From the NCBI GenBank assembly GCA_905198575.1, contig CAJKDC010000019.1, positions 1-33,276 on the forward strand: DNA of 33,276 nt, written 5' to 3'. This DNA is from an uncultured Bacteroides sp. Its GTDB lineage: Bacteria; Bacteroidota; Bacteroidia; Bacteroidales; Bacteroidaceae. Below the pieces are notes generated by a model. It did not search any database. It saw only the letters and a program-made list of their open reading frames with translations, and was not told the DNA's origin. Made by a program: the position numbers and the translations under genes. Numbering within the stretch: position 1 is the first letter of the stretch; each line of letters begins with the position of its first letter. Positions 7,014-16,180 of the stretch are shown in pieces.

Positions 7014-9580
7014 TCAAAGGGTAAACGATACGCCTATCAGGAATTCACGCAGGCGGAACGTAAAGCGATAATAGTTCCGTTCAATTGAAGATACAAACTC
7101 ACGTTCGTATACTGATTTTCCTAAAATGTTATTGGCTTTCAACTGAAATTCCAGTTTCTTATATGTATATCGGGTAGAAAAGTCGGTAAACCATGAGTGT
7201 TCTTTGGTCTCCAGTGACTGGTGACAGGCATTGGAAATACTGAACATCAGTTTTTCTGTGACTGGGAAATTAAAGTCTATGCTATGCTTCAGCTGGTTTA
7301 CATGTGAATCGGCTGAAGGTGAGTGCATGCGGTTCTGCTGCCACAAAGAGCGCAACTCTACCGAAAGCCAGAATAACGGACGGCCGGAATAGGAAATGAC
7401 TGCCGAATAGCTGTCCATATCATAGTCTGTAAGTGCTCCTCCATAAAGCAGGGCATCCTGATTGCGCAGGTATGTCCCCGAAAGCGTCAGAAGACTCTTC
7501 CATACACTGAAGGATTTGCTGAGCCGTGAAGTAATCAGGTACATCTCTGCATGGTGAGGTGCAGCTGTCAAACTACGCACCAACACTTCATTACCTTCCG
7601 ACAGGCGGCTTTCATAGGCAGTTTCCTTTTGGGATCTTCGGGCCGTTGCTGAAACGGAAAAGAACAGTCCCTTTATAGGATGACTGTATTGATAGTTCAT
7701 TGTAACACGGTGATTGCTGTTGGCTTCAGGAGTATGCGTATTATCTACAATGGTACGATAGGATGTAAAGAGGTTTCCAGAATACACATCCCTCAAATCT
7801 TCCAACTGCTTGCCGTATTGATATGTTATACTGATATTAGAAGTACCTGAAAATGTATATTTTAAAAAGAGTTTTGTATCAGGATAGAACTCGCCATGAC
7901 GCTGCAAGGCTTCCGGCTGTCGGAATCGTATATCCATTCGCTGGAGTTTAGCTTCGGCTTCCATCTGGAAGTCGGATGTCTGATAGTTAAGTCCCAATCC
8001 TATATGCGGCAGATAGCGGTTGAAGCGCTGTGACGGTAATGTTTCACTATTGCCAATTTGGGCTGAAAGTGATTGGGAAATGCCCTGGAACCCAACCTGA
8101 TAGTTGGCATACAACCCGAAGAGCCTGTGACGGAAGGCAGCGGTAGTATATGTCTGAAAAGAGGTATAGTCCACCCTTTGAGACTCACCGGAATAAAGGG
8201 AAAGTTCCTGCGGATGATAATTATATCCGTTTACGGAAGATATCGACAGATATCTCTCATTCGAAAGCGGGAGTTTTATATCAAGAATATTCGAAAAATA
8301 CCTTCTGTCCGGAGAGGAATAAAGCTTCAACTGATTGTCATTCCATACAGTATTGCTTCTTGAGTCCAGCCAGTCGAACGAAGCCTTACCTTCATTCTTT
8401 AGATAAAGTTCCTTTTTATTGATTTCTACATTCAGACTTGCATCCAACCTGTTTCTGCGTTCATGCAGTGAATGGCTTTCAATCAAGGCACCGGACGCAT
8501 TTTCGGCTAGGAGATAGTTGGTCTCTACCCAGTTGTTACGCTCGGCTACATCATTGAAGTAGCTTACCTGGGCACGTAGTGTACTCTTTGGTGCGAGTTG
8601 GAACAGATGGTTGGTTGCTACCAGATGCGAACGGTTGAATCTGTATCGGTTCTGGTCTATGTCCGGTCTTTGGGTTGTGACAGAAGAAATCAGGGCATCC
8701 TCTTCAATGGTGCGATTTTCCAGTAGGTCGGAAAGCCTTATCGGATTGATTTCGTTATACAGGTCGAGACCCGTGTTGTCGTTCTTGTAGAGTGAAAGAG
8801 TCTGGTATTTTTTCTTAAAGAGCATGGCAAGCAGACGATTGCTATAGAGCATGTCATCGGCATTTGCTCCAAACCGATATCGGCAGTACCAACAAGATTC
8901 ATTTTGCTGTCATCTTCCAGAATCAGGTTGATGGCAGCCTGTTCGCTGAAAAGCTTTCCTTTCAGAAGTTCGATTGGCTGATGGTTCTGTAGAACTTCTA
9001 CCGATTTTACTCTTTTGCGTGAAATATTATTTGAAGCTAGGGCATAGCGGTCATTCATCAAGTCCATACCTTCTATGTAGAACTTATTGATGTTTTTCCC
9101 CTGGAAACTTATCATGCCATCGGGTTTGACTTCAATGCCGGGCATCTTGGCAAGGACGTCAGCGATACTCCTGTCTTGCGGTTGTGCGAATCCTGCAACT
9201 GAATATACCAGTGTATCTTGTTTCTGCTGAATCCTTTGGGCTGATACTTTTACAGCCTGTAATTGATACACCTCTTCCTGAAGTGATACACGGTATTCAG
9301 CTTGTCCAGGAATAATCTTCACTATTTTTCTCTTGAATCCCAAGGCTTGAAAAGACAGCAAAGCAGGTTTTAGTTTTGTTTCCGGTACTTTGATTTCAAA
9401 CCGTCCTTTCTGGTCTGTAATGGCATAACTGATAATCAGACTGTCGGCTGATAGTACGCAGAGAGATGCTCCATCAATAGTTTTGCCTGTATTCCGATTG
9501 ATGACCGTTCCCACGTAACTTTGGCTAAAACTGGGAAGAGTCATCAGTATCAGACAAAAAAGGATAGCATATCTTTTCAT
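7014..9580 (-). pseudogene. TonB-receptor-type outer membrane beta-barrel protein, frameshifted
   Basis: Two overlapping frames encode one protein of about 855 aa. The 5' frame (from ATG 9580, MKRYAILF; an ATG at 9589 is less likely because an AAGG tract would abut it) has a signal peptide, a carboxypeptidase-regulatory-like domain (VGTVINRNTGKTIDGASL) and a plug-like region (IADVLAKMPGIEVKPDG, FYIEGMDLMNDRYA). The 3' frame gives the large beta barrel ending in FLIGVSFTL. They join at 8871-8873: the 5' frame reads GTADIG-LEQ and then loses sense, while the other frame reads FGANADDMLYSNRLLAM. Restoring one T in the GGTTTGGA stretch (minus strand) rejoins them. It is cotranscribed with the upstream GLPGLI gene, itself broken. 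A sequencing error in a short homopolymer remains possible. Confidence 0.8.
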
Positions 9581-9646
9581 ACAAATCATACCTTTTTGTA
9601 TGGGTTATACAATATGAGACCTGAGGAGATTCGCTACTGATTAAGG

Positions 9647-10453
9647 CTATTTTTCGAAGAAGTTGGCCAGTTTCTTTTTGCTTTTCAGTGGTTTACCGTC
9701 TGCACCCAGCACTTGCAGGTTTCTACCGGTAATGGCTTTCAATCCGCTGGTGGGATCATTCTCATAATTTTGGCGGAGAGTAAGAAATTCTTTCCGGGTA
9801 CAACGGATGATTTGTTTTGTATCAGGTTCTTCAAGCTCTCCTGTGAAGTTTTTCAGCTCAATGGCTTTGAAGTGGAAAAGGCCTTCGGTATCAGCCGCTT
9901 CGAGTATCAGTCCCGGTAATCCGCATAAAAACCATGGACCTTCGGCAACAGGTATTTGAGGTGTAAACTATACTTCCCAAGTACGACCGTCAATAGCTGC
10001 AGTAGCTTTCTGGCAAGTATGCCCCAACAGTTCTTTGGTTTCAGGAACCATATTCCATTGCAGCGAAGGGAGTTTTTCTTCATAACAATACATTTTCACG
10101 ACTTTGTCATAACATCTGTAAGTTCCTTTTTCGGGAACATTCTTATAGAATTCAAAATATTGGTGTGTTCGTGGCATGTCTGCCTGCTGGTTAATAACTT
10201 CAGTTGCAGTCATACCGATATGTAACATGCTGTCGCGTGATGTGCGGATAGCTCTTTCGTAAATACTGTAGAATGCAGATTTCCCATCTGGGTAAATATC
10301 CAGTGCAAATTCATCCTGACGAATATCCTTGGGTTTGGCAGAGTCTTTGATGTAACTTTCTTGATAGATGCAGCGGATGGAATTGCTCGGAGCCTGTGCA
10401 TACAAATTAAGAATATAAAAAAGAAAAAAAATTACAATAGAAAACGTACGCAT
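9647..10453 (-). pseudogene. GLPGLI family protein interrupted by an in-frame TAG
   Basis: A 269-codon frame from ATG 10453 (MRTFSIVIFFLFYIL, signal peptide ending YAQA) to a TAG at 9647-9649 is open except for one TAG at 9968-9970 (codon 162). Before the stop it reads AAIDGRTWEV; after it, in the same frame, FTPQIPVAEGPWFLCGLPGL, which contains the family signature GLPGLI, then about 85 more sensible codons ending KKKLANFFEK. Related proteins have Trp at the position of the stop, so TGG to TAG explains the break. The family is exported and of unknown function, and is commonly encoded next to outer-membrane receptor-like genes, as here (gap 66 nt). The truncated 161-aa product lacks the signature motif. 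Confidence 0.82.
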
Positions 10454-10522
10454 AGCTAGATACTGTTTTGAATTAATAAAAAATATAGTATTCAAAGAAT
10501 ATTGTACAGTCTTTAGAGGTTC

Positions 10523-10553
10523 CAAAAATAAAGCATGGCACAATATTCACCAA
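10523..10553 (-). promoter_or_regulatory. Promoter of the GLPGLI/TonB-receptor pair
   Basis: Minus strand: TTG (10551-10553), 20-nt spacer, TATTTTTG (10523-10530), a good Bacteroidota promoter about 70 nt before the GLPGLI start. The remaining sequence to 10750 is AT-rich with three scattered TGACG words and no gene. Confidence 0.6.
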
Positions 10554-10749
10554 TCTGATAGGGTAATGACGCTAAAATATAAAAAAAATCATAACGGTAA
10601 GAACAAAAGCTGAAAAATAATCAGATTGATTGTATAATTCTTTATATCAAAGAATAGTGTTAATGACGTACGTATTTTATTGATTTATCATGGTAGACTG
10701 AATGAGAATAAGGTCGGGTGGATGTATTGATGACGTAGGATAAAACAGA

Positions 10750-10792
10750 AATGTTCTCCGAAAAATTTTATTTTGATTTTTCGGAGAACATT
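10750..10792 (-). terminator. Intrinsic terminator of the acyl-CoA ligase/repeat-protein operon
   Basis: A perfect 16-bp stem AATGTTCTCCGAAAAA / TTTTTCGGAGAACATT (10750-10765 and 10777-10792) begins 15 nt after the repeat-protein stop. The T-run lies within the stem rather than after it. Confidence 0.75.
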
Positions 10793-10807
10793 ATCAGTAT
10801 TTATTAT

Positions 10808-12013
10808 TTAAAAAAGGACAATACCCAATTCTACAAGTGGTTTCTTTTCGAAAGAGCGATTGGCATCGTAGTATCGTGTCCAGCTATATCCGCCCGAAGC
10901 AAAGATACCCCAATTGTCACCACCTCTAAATTCCAGATTTAGACGTGCCTGCAGGGCATACATTCTTTCGGGAATTTCAAGGTGATTGTTTTTGAATGTT
11001 TCAATATGTACGTAACCTCCGTCCGCACTGATTTCCCATCTTTTAGCTAAGGGAAGCCATAAACCAGCTCTATAAAATACGTCTGCCGAAAATTTCTTGT
11101 CAAAATCAAGGTAATTGGTTCCGGCCCCCAGGATGGTGTAAGTATGGCGATTTTTGAATCGTGCCGCAATGTTGAACTTACTGCAATTTCCGCCATAAAC
11201 CATCAACTGGTAGCGTGTAGCTGGTGTGAGGTTTACCAGTCCTATTTTATGTCCTGTTGTATCACGGCTGTAGTTTACCAAGCCTATCTGCAAACCTTTA
11301 ATTTTTTCAGCTACATTCACAGCGCCAATTTGTAATCCGTTGTTCTGTGTCGCAATGTTCAGTAATGCAGCAACTTGTAAGCCTTGAAGTTTGCCGGCAG
11401 TAATGTTCGATAATCCAGAAATCTGTACTCCATTTGCATTTTCTCCAGAAACATTCATTAATCCGCTTAGTGCAATGCCATTGAGGTCTTTTCCTGTAAT
11501 ATTGGCAATACCACTTACAATGATTCCATTGTTGTTTGTACCGCTTAGGTTAATTAATCCTCCTGCTGTAATACCATTAAAAGCTGTTCCGCTGATGTTT
11601 CCGATACCTGAGATTTGCATACCGGTCATACTAGACCCGCTTATGTTCATGAGTCCACTCAGGTTCATGCCATTCATCTGTTTACTACTTACGTTGGCAA
11701 TACCCGAAATTGCTATTCCTTGGCTGTTACGGCCTGCTATATTCACCATACCGCTGAGCATCATACCTGCCATATCCCGATTTGAATGGTTGGCCAGCAG
11801 GTTTATACCCAGTCCTTTTAGCTGGTTGTAGTGTCCGGTAACTCCTAGGCTAAAGTAACTATACGACAGCGAATCTTCTCCTGAACTTAATGTAAGAGCA
11901 AAATTCTGAATGTTTCTTTGTTTTGTTGCCCAATCTGTATTTTGAGCATTCAAATTGAGAAAACAGCTCCCTCCAATAAGGAGTAGAGCTGTTATTTTTC
12001 TTAAAAATTCCAT
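10808..12013 (-). CDS. LA_2272-type surface repeat-containing protein
   Basis: Predicted exported protein of 401 aa; the ATG at 12013 (MEFLRKITALLLIGG) is chosen because it starts a signal peptide (cleavage near LNAQ-N), whereas the longer frame would overlap the upstream gene. Residues about 83-265 hold 11-12 tandem copies of a 16-residue unit, consensus G-x-x-(I/L)-S-G-(I/L)-x-N-(I/V)-S-G-x-x-x-N, for example GMNLSGLMNISGSSMT. Such short periodic repeats suggest a solenoid or a beta-strand-rich surface. The C-terminal third (about 275-401) looks like a small beta barrel with alternating aromatic strands and ends VELGIVLF, an outer-membrane-type end. It follows the acyl-CoA ligase gene by 13 nt and ends just before a strong terminator. 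Function is unknown. Confidence 0.8.
   Translation of the reverse strand: MEFLRKITALLLIGGSCFLNLNAQNTDWATKQRNIQNFALTLSSGEDSLSYSYFSLGVTGHYNQLKGLGINLLANHSNRDMAGMMLSGMVNIAGRNSQGIAISGIANVSSKQMNGMNLSGLMNISGSSMTGMQISGIGNISGTAFNGITAGGLINLSGTNNNGIIVSGIANITGKDLNGIALSGLMNVSGENANGVQISGLSNITAGKLQGLQVAALLNIATQNNGLQIGAVNVAEKIKGLQIGLVNYSRDTTGHKIGLVNLTPATRYQLMVYGGNCSKFNIAARFKNRHTYTILGAGTNYLDFDKKFSADVFYRAGLWLPLAKRWEISADGGYVHIETFKNNHLEIPERMYALQARLNLEFRGGDNWGIFASGGYSWTRYYDANRSFEKKPLVELGIVLF
11219..11767 (-). repeat. Region encoding 16-residue tandem repeats
   Basis: Eleven to twelve imperfect 48-nt units inside the surface repeat protein. Conservation is mainly at the protein level (Gly, Ile/Leu, Ser-Gly, Asn positions), so the array is old rather than freshly expanded; the last three units are shorter and more divergent. 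Confidence 0.75.
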
Positions 12014-12026
12014 GTGTGTTTCTTTA

Positions 12027-13685
12027 TTATTTAACGTCCTGATACAAGAAACGTTTGATACTTTTCTTCGGAGTCTTTTCAAATTCTTCGGGATATATTT
12101 TTACCCGCGCAATTTGTGAATACGGAGGTAACTCTGCATTCAGTGCAACCCGGTTTTCTTCCATCAGTTTTTCGATGGCATTGTTGTCCATTCCTGCAGC
12201 TTCGGCCTCCTCAAAGTCCGGATAGATAAGTGCCGCCAGCTTATCGTCGCCCTGTTGGATTACGATACACTCGGCTACCATAGGATAACCATTCAGCTTC
12301 TCCTCAATTTCTTCCGGGTAGATGTTCTGGCCAGAAGGACCTAAAAGCATATTTTTGCTGCGTCCTTTGATGGTAACATTGCCTTCCTTGTCCATTACAC
12401 CCAAGTCGCCTGTATGAAGCCATCCCTCACTGTCAATAACCTCTGCTGTAGCTTTTTCGTTTTTATAGTATCCCAGCATTACGTTGGGACCTCTACAAAT
12501 AATTTCGCCTACCACATTTTCCGGGTCCGGACTTAAAATTTTTACTTCCATACGAGGAGCTGCCTTGCCGCAAGAACCTGGCTTAAATTTTTTCCAGTCC
12601 TCGTAACAGATAATAGGCGCACACTCTGTCATTCCGTATCCTACAGTGTAAGGGAAGTCTACGCTTTTCAGGAACTGTTCTATTTCTGAATTAAAGGCTG
12701 CACCTCCGATAATAATTTCATAAAAATTGCCGCCGAAAGCCTGTATCAGCTGTTCGCGTACAGTTGCTTTTATCTTATCGTTGATAATAGGAACTTTCAG
12801 CAGAATTTTCATAGCCGGTGTTTGCAACTTAGGCAATACACTTTTCTTGATGATTTTTTCGATAATCAGCGGAACTGCTATTACCAGATTCGGTTTTACT
12901 TCTGCAAATGCCTGGAAAATAATTTTCGGACTAGGCATGCGTGTCAGGAAGTAAACGTGGCAGCCGGCAATGAATTCATACAGAAACTCAAAAGACAAAC
13001 CGTACATATGAGCCATAGGAAGCATAGATACGATTTTGTCTCCACTATGCAGTGTAAGTACTTCTGATGCGAATTTCATATTCGACCATAGGGCACGATA
13101 GGGGAGCATTACACCTTTCGAAAAGCTGGTGGTACCCGATGTGTAATTGAGTACAGCCAGTTCTTCAGGTTTGTCCAGTTCGTATTTTACATGTTCTTTT
13201 CTGAAATTCTTGGGGAATTTCTTACCAAACATTTCGTTCAGATGTTCGCGGGCATAATACAGTTTTTCTCTTCTGCAAACCAACAGTGTAAAATCATTCA
13301 TCAGGATAATACCTTCCAGGTTTGGCATGGCCTCTTCATTTAGAGTTTCCCAGGCCATGTCGCCTACAAAAAGAAGCTTGGCTTCTGAGTGATTCACTAT
13401 ATTATGAATATTATCAGCTTTAAATTCATGTAGGATAGGTACAATCACAGCTCCGTAAGTTACAGTAGCCAGAAAAGTAACCCCCCAGTGAGAGCTGTTT
13501 CTGCCACATACGGCTATTTTATCGCCTTTTTCTACTCCGCTTTCTTTTAATAAGATATGTAGCTTTTCTATTTTTCGGGCTACATCTTTATATTGTAGGG
13601 TTGCCCCCTTATAATCTGTCAAAGCATCGAGATCCCAATTCTTTTTTATGCTTTCTTCTATGAATGTAATGAAGCTTTCTGCCAT
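12027..13685 (-). CDS. AMP-dependent synthetase/long-chain acyl-CoA ligase
   Basis: ANL-superfamily enzyme of 552 aa that adenylates a carboxylate (probably a fatty acid) and transfers it to CoA. Core motifs occur in order: the P-loop YTSGTTSFSKGV (about 181-192), GYGMTE (A5), HTGDLG (A7), the hinge KGRSKNM (A8) and the C-terminal catalytic Lys in KTPKKSIKRF (A10). No signal peptide or membrane segment is seen, so it is cytoplasmic or membrane-associated. Substrate chain length cannot be read from sequence. It is first in an operon with the surface repeat protein and has its own promoter. Confidence 0.93.
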   Translation of the reverse strand: MAESFITFIEESIKKNWDLDALTDYKGATLQYKDVARKIEKLHILLKESGVEKGDKIAVCGRNSSHWGVTFLATVTYGAVIVPILHEFKADNIHNIVNHSEAKLLFVGDMAWETLNEEAMPNLEGIILMNDFTLLVCRREKLYYAREHLNEMFGKKFPKNFRKEHVKYELDKPEELAVLNYTSGTTSFSKGVMLPYRALWSNMKFASEVLTLHSGDKIVSMLPMAHMYGLSFEFLYEFIAGCHVYFLTRMPSPKIIFQAFAEVKPNLVIAVPLIIEKIIKKSVLPKLQTPAMKILLKVPIINDKIKATVREQLIQAFGGNFYEIIIGGAAFNSEIEQFLKSVDFPYTVGYGMTECAPIICYEDWKKFKPGSCGKAAPRMEVKILSPDPENVVGEIICRGPNVMLGYYKNEKATAEVIDSEGWLHTGDLGVMDKEGNVTIKGRSKNMLLGPSGQNIYPEEIEEKLNGYPMVAECIVIQQGDDKLAALIYPDFEEAEAAGMDNNAIEKLMEENRVALNAELPPYSQIARVKIYPEEFEKTPKKSIKRFLYQDVK

Positions 13686-13742
13686 AATTTTCCGATTAAG
13701 CTATTTTGGACTTATTATTTGCACATTTTTTGTGCTTATGTG

Positions 13743-13774
13743 CAAATATATGAGTTTTTTTTATTCTATTCAAG
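13743..13774 (-). promoter_or_regulatory. Promoter of the acyl-CoA ligase operon
   Basis: Minus strand: CTTG (13771-13774), 20-nt spacer, TATATTTG (13743-13750), close to the TTTG-N19-21-TAnnTTTG consensus, about 58 nt before the start codon. Confidence 0.65.
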
Positions 13775-13840
13775 CCTGTGGTCTTATATCTTGATTAATT
13801 AGAGATATTCTTGATTTATTAGAAATATTTCATTTAATCC

Positions 13841-13881
13841 ATAAATAAGGGGCATACTTTGGTAAGCTGCCCCTTATTTAT
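13841..13881 (-). terminator. Intrinsic terminator of the DUF4494-YggS-DHOD operon
   Basis: A perfect 14-bp stem ATAAATAAGGGGCA / TGCCCCTTATTTAT (13841-13854 and 13868-13881) sits 24 nt after the stop of the dihydroorotate-dehydrogenase-like gene. Confidence 0.8.
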
Positions 13882-13904
13882 TTGTCAATATGAAAATCGG
13901 TAGA

Positions 13905-14882
13905 TTAGTCTTCGCGGCTACTGTAATATTTCATGAATTGGGTACGTTCGAATGGGTTTGCATCACCTGCAACACCTGCATTTACTTTACCTTTGAACTG
14001 GCCAAGGTTTTCGTAACCGTTGCTGTCCATCCATTCAGAAAGTACAGTTTTCATTTTTTCGATTTCTTTATCGCCATACTGGTACAGTACGCTACAAATT
14101 TCTACAACAGAAGCACCTGCCAGGATAGATTTAATTACACCGTTGCCACAGTGTACACCTCCTGATATGGCATAGTCGATGCCCGGAACCTTATACGAAG
14201 AGATAGCAGTCCATCTCAAGCCGTTAGACAACTCAGCCGGTGAGCTGAAAATCGTTCCAGAAGAGAAAGTCAGTCGGTCAATATTAATATCTGGCTGATA
14301 GGGTCTGTTGAACAATACCACAGCATCAGCACCGTTGGCATACAACTGGTTGATAAGTGCAACCGGATTTGTAATGTTGCTTCCCAGTTTCATGATAACA
14401 GGAATGTGCACTTTTTTCTTGATGTCTACCAATATGTCGATATGCTTCTGTTCGAACGAACCGTACTGATAGTCCTTTTCAGTTTGTATAGCAAGTATAT
14501 TGATTTCGAGTGCATCAGCTCCCGCTTCTTCCAGTGTCAGTGCATAGTCCACCCACTCTGCGTCTGTGTAGCAGTTGATGCTGGCAATGACAGGAATCGT
14601 ACATACCTTTTTAGTTCCTTTAATGAGTTGTATGTGTTCGTTCAGTGCGTGCGAACGTACATAAGTTCCCAGATAATCATCAGCTTCCGGTGAACCGTAG
14701 CCTGCCATAGAGTTAGCCTGCATGCTGATTTGTTCTTCGAAAATAGATTTCAGAACGATAGCGCCGGCACCTGCCTCTTCCAGTTTCTTGTTCTTTTCTA
14801 CGCTGTTGGTCAGTCCCGAACTGCTGACAATGATTGGGTTTTTAAGATGCAGTCCTGCAAAAGTAGTTTTTAATTCAGCCAT
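13905..14882 (-). CDS. Dihydroorotate dehydrogenase-like FMN protein
   Basis: TIM-barrel flavoprotein of 325 aa starting at MAELKTTFAGLHLKN; a 12-codon longer frame would overlap the yggS end and is not preferred. Family features: KNPIIVSSSGLTNSVEKNKK near the N-terminus, VIASINCYTDAEW, VIMKLGSNITN and the phosphate-binding loop AISGGVHCGNGVIKSILAGA. It belongs to a DHOD-related group (often annotated 'dihydroorotate dehydrogenase-like') that differs from the pyrimidine enzyme PyrD, so true dihydroorotate oxidation is unproven. Third gene of an operon, 16 nt after yggS. Confidence 0.88.
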   Translation of the reverse strand: MAELKTTFAGLHLKNPIIVSSSGLTNSVEKNKKLEEAGAGAIVLKSIFEEQISMQANSMAGYGSPEADDYLGTYVRSHALNEHIQLIKGTKKVCTIPVIASINCYTDAEWVDYALTLEEAGADALEINILAIQTEKDYQYGSFEQKHIDILVDIKKKVHIPVIMKLGSNITNPVALINQLYANGADAVVLFNRPYQPDINIDRLTFSSGTIFSSPAELSNGLRWTAISSYKVPGIDYAISGGVHCGNGVIKSILAGASVVEICSVLYQYGDKEIEKMKTVLSEWMDSNGYENLGQFKGKVNAGVAGDANPFERTQFMKYYSSRED

Positions 14883-14898
14883 AATACTTTGATGTTTT

Positions 14899-15567
14899 TT
14901 AGTATATTCTTTCTCCAAAAATTTTACTTCCTACCCGAACTAAGGTACTACCGTTTTTTACAGCAATCGGATAATCCTCCGACATGCCCATGGAGATTTC
15001 CTTGAAGCATGCGTCTGCTGCAAAATACGTTTGCTTGAGTTCATGGAAAAAGTCTTTTAAGGAACAAAATTCTTTGTTGATTTCAGTTTCGTCCTCCGTA
15101 AATGTTGCCATACCCATTACACCACAGATTGCAATATTCTTCAGCTCTTTCCATTGGCCGTCGGCCAGCATACTGCGGCAGGAATCGAAGCTGAAACCAT
15201 ATTTACTTTCTTCTTGTGCGATATGAATCTCCAGCAGGCATGGGATGACGCGTTGCACCTTCGCAGCCTGCTTGTTGATTTCCTCTAACAGACGAAACGA
15301 ATCTACAGCATGTATCATCGAAACATAAGGTACGAGGTATTTCACCTTGTTGGTCTGCAAATGTCCGATGAAGTGCCACTCGATGTCTTTAGGCAGCGCT
15401 TCATATTTTTCAGTAAGCTCCTGCACTTTACTTTCACCGAAAATGCGTTGTCCACATTCATAAGCCTCCATGATAGCTTCCTGGGGATGAAACTTCGACA
15501 CGGCTATCAGTCGAACTCCTTCCGGAAGCTCGGAAAGTATTTCTTTGATATTCTGTCCGATGTTCAT
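14899..15567 (-). CDS. yggS: YggS family PLP-binding homeostasis protein
   Basis: Cytoplasmic PLP-binding protein of 222 aa with the alanine racemase N-terminal TIM-barrel fold only. Lys25 in LIAVSKFHP is the PLP Schiff-base lysine. Other signatures are FGESKVQEL, WHFIGHLQTNKVKYL, MGMSEDYPIAVKNGSTLVR and VGSKIFGERIY. The family controls vitamin B6 pools rather than catalysing a dedicated reaction. Length is typical. It lies between a DUF4494 gene (27 nt) and the DHOD-like gene (16 nt), one operon. Confidence 0.94.
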   Translation of the reverse strand: MNIGQNIKEILSELPEGVRLIAVSKFHPQEAIMEAYECGQRIFGESKVQELTEKYEALPKDIEWHFIGHLQTNKVKYLVPYVSMIHAVDSFRLLEEINKQAAKVQRVIPCLLEIHIAQEESKYGFSFDSCRSMLADGQWKELKNIAICGVMGMATFTEDETEINKEFCSLKDFFHELKQTYFAADACFKEISMGMSEDYPIAVKNGSTLVRVGSKIFGERIY

Positions 15568-15594
15568 ACTGTAATAGTTTGTAGTTTATGTTTA

Positions 15595-16074
15595 TTATCT
15601 TTTGTCTGCGTCCGGAAATTCAGGTTTTACATCCGGTTCTGCCGAGTAAGGATATACATCCATGATGGCAGTTTCTGCTACCGAAGCTATGGCATAGTCG
15701 GCCATTGTTCCCTTCATTCCTTCATCCAGTTTCTTGATTGCGTCGCGCAAGTCGGCAGCCTGCACCAGTACGTTTGTAGAGGTTTTCTTTTCTGCACCAC
15801 TTTTTTCGTCCAGTGTGATGAACCACAACTTGCATTTAAACCAGCGGTCGGCAGCATCTTCGTCACACGGAAACAGTTCACTGTAGTTGGCACGCTTGAT
15901 GTCTGAAACAGTGAATTCTCCGCTGATATACGGTGTAATTTCGTCAATGATACGTGCTTCCGCCTCTGTAAAACTGAGTGCATCTACCAGATAAGGTTCT
16001 GTTACCTTTTTATTCATCCCGTTTTCCATTACTTTCTCATAACGGATTTTGCACTCAAACCATGTATGCATCAT
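15595..16074 (-). CDS. DUF4494 domain-containing protein
   Basis: Small cytoplasmic protein of 159 aa (a second ATG at 16071, giving MHTWFECKIRYEK, is equally possible). It matches the Bacteroidetes family DUF4494, which I recall by its N-terminal HTWFECKIRYEK and later RWFKCKLWFITLDEK, in effect two related beta-rich halves. No signal peptide, membrane segment or catalytic motif is evident. It is the first gene of the operon with yggS and the DHOD-like gene, an arrangement I recall as usual in Bacteroides. Function is unknown. Confidence 0.88.
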   Translation of the reverse strand: MMHTWFECKIRYEKVMENGMNKKVTEPYLVDALSFTEAEARIIDEITPYISGEFTVSDIKRANYSELFPCDEDAADRWFKCKLWFITLDEKSGAEKKTSTNVLVQAADLRDAIKKLDEGMKGTMADYAIASVAETAIMDVYPYSAEPDVKPEFPDADKR

Positions 16075-16106
16075 AATTTTTCTTTCCTTTTTTACGTTAT
16101 ACCCTG

Positions 16107-16114
16107 CAAAGGTA
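16107..16114 (-). promoter_or_regulatory. -7 element (TACCTTTG) of the DUF4494-YggS-DHOD operon
   Basis: Minus-strand TACCTTTG fits TAnnTTTG and lies about 33 nt before the first ATG. The -33 region is weak. Confidence 0.55.
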
Positions 16115-16180
16115 ATTGAAAAAACTAACTTTAAGCTTAGTTCATTCTTTTTTTTCTTCTTATGCCGAAGTTAGTGTTGT

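Noticed and set aside
7014..8852. Barrel ORF treated as an independent gene starting at 8852
   Set aside because: Its start lies within the continuous homology of a larger receptor and it would lack a signal peptide; a frameshift explains both frames better.
11219..11767. Regular 48-nt repeats considered as a CRISPR-like or minisatellite array
   Set aside because: There are no identical repeats or unique spacers; periodicity is at the amino-acid level within an intact coding frame.
10808..12082. Longer 424-codon start for the surface repeat protein
   Set aside because: The extra 23 codons overlap the acyl-CoA ligase end and would bury the signal peptide; ATG 12013 is preferred.
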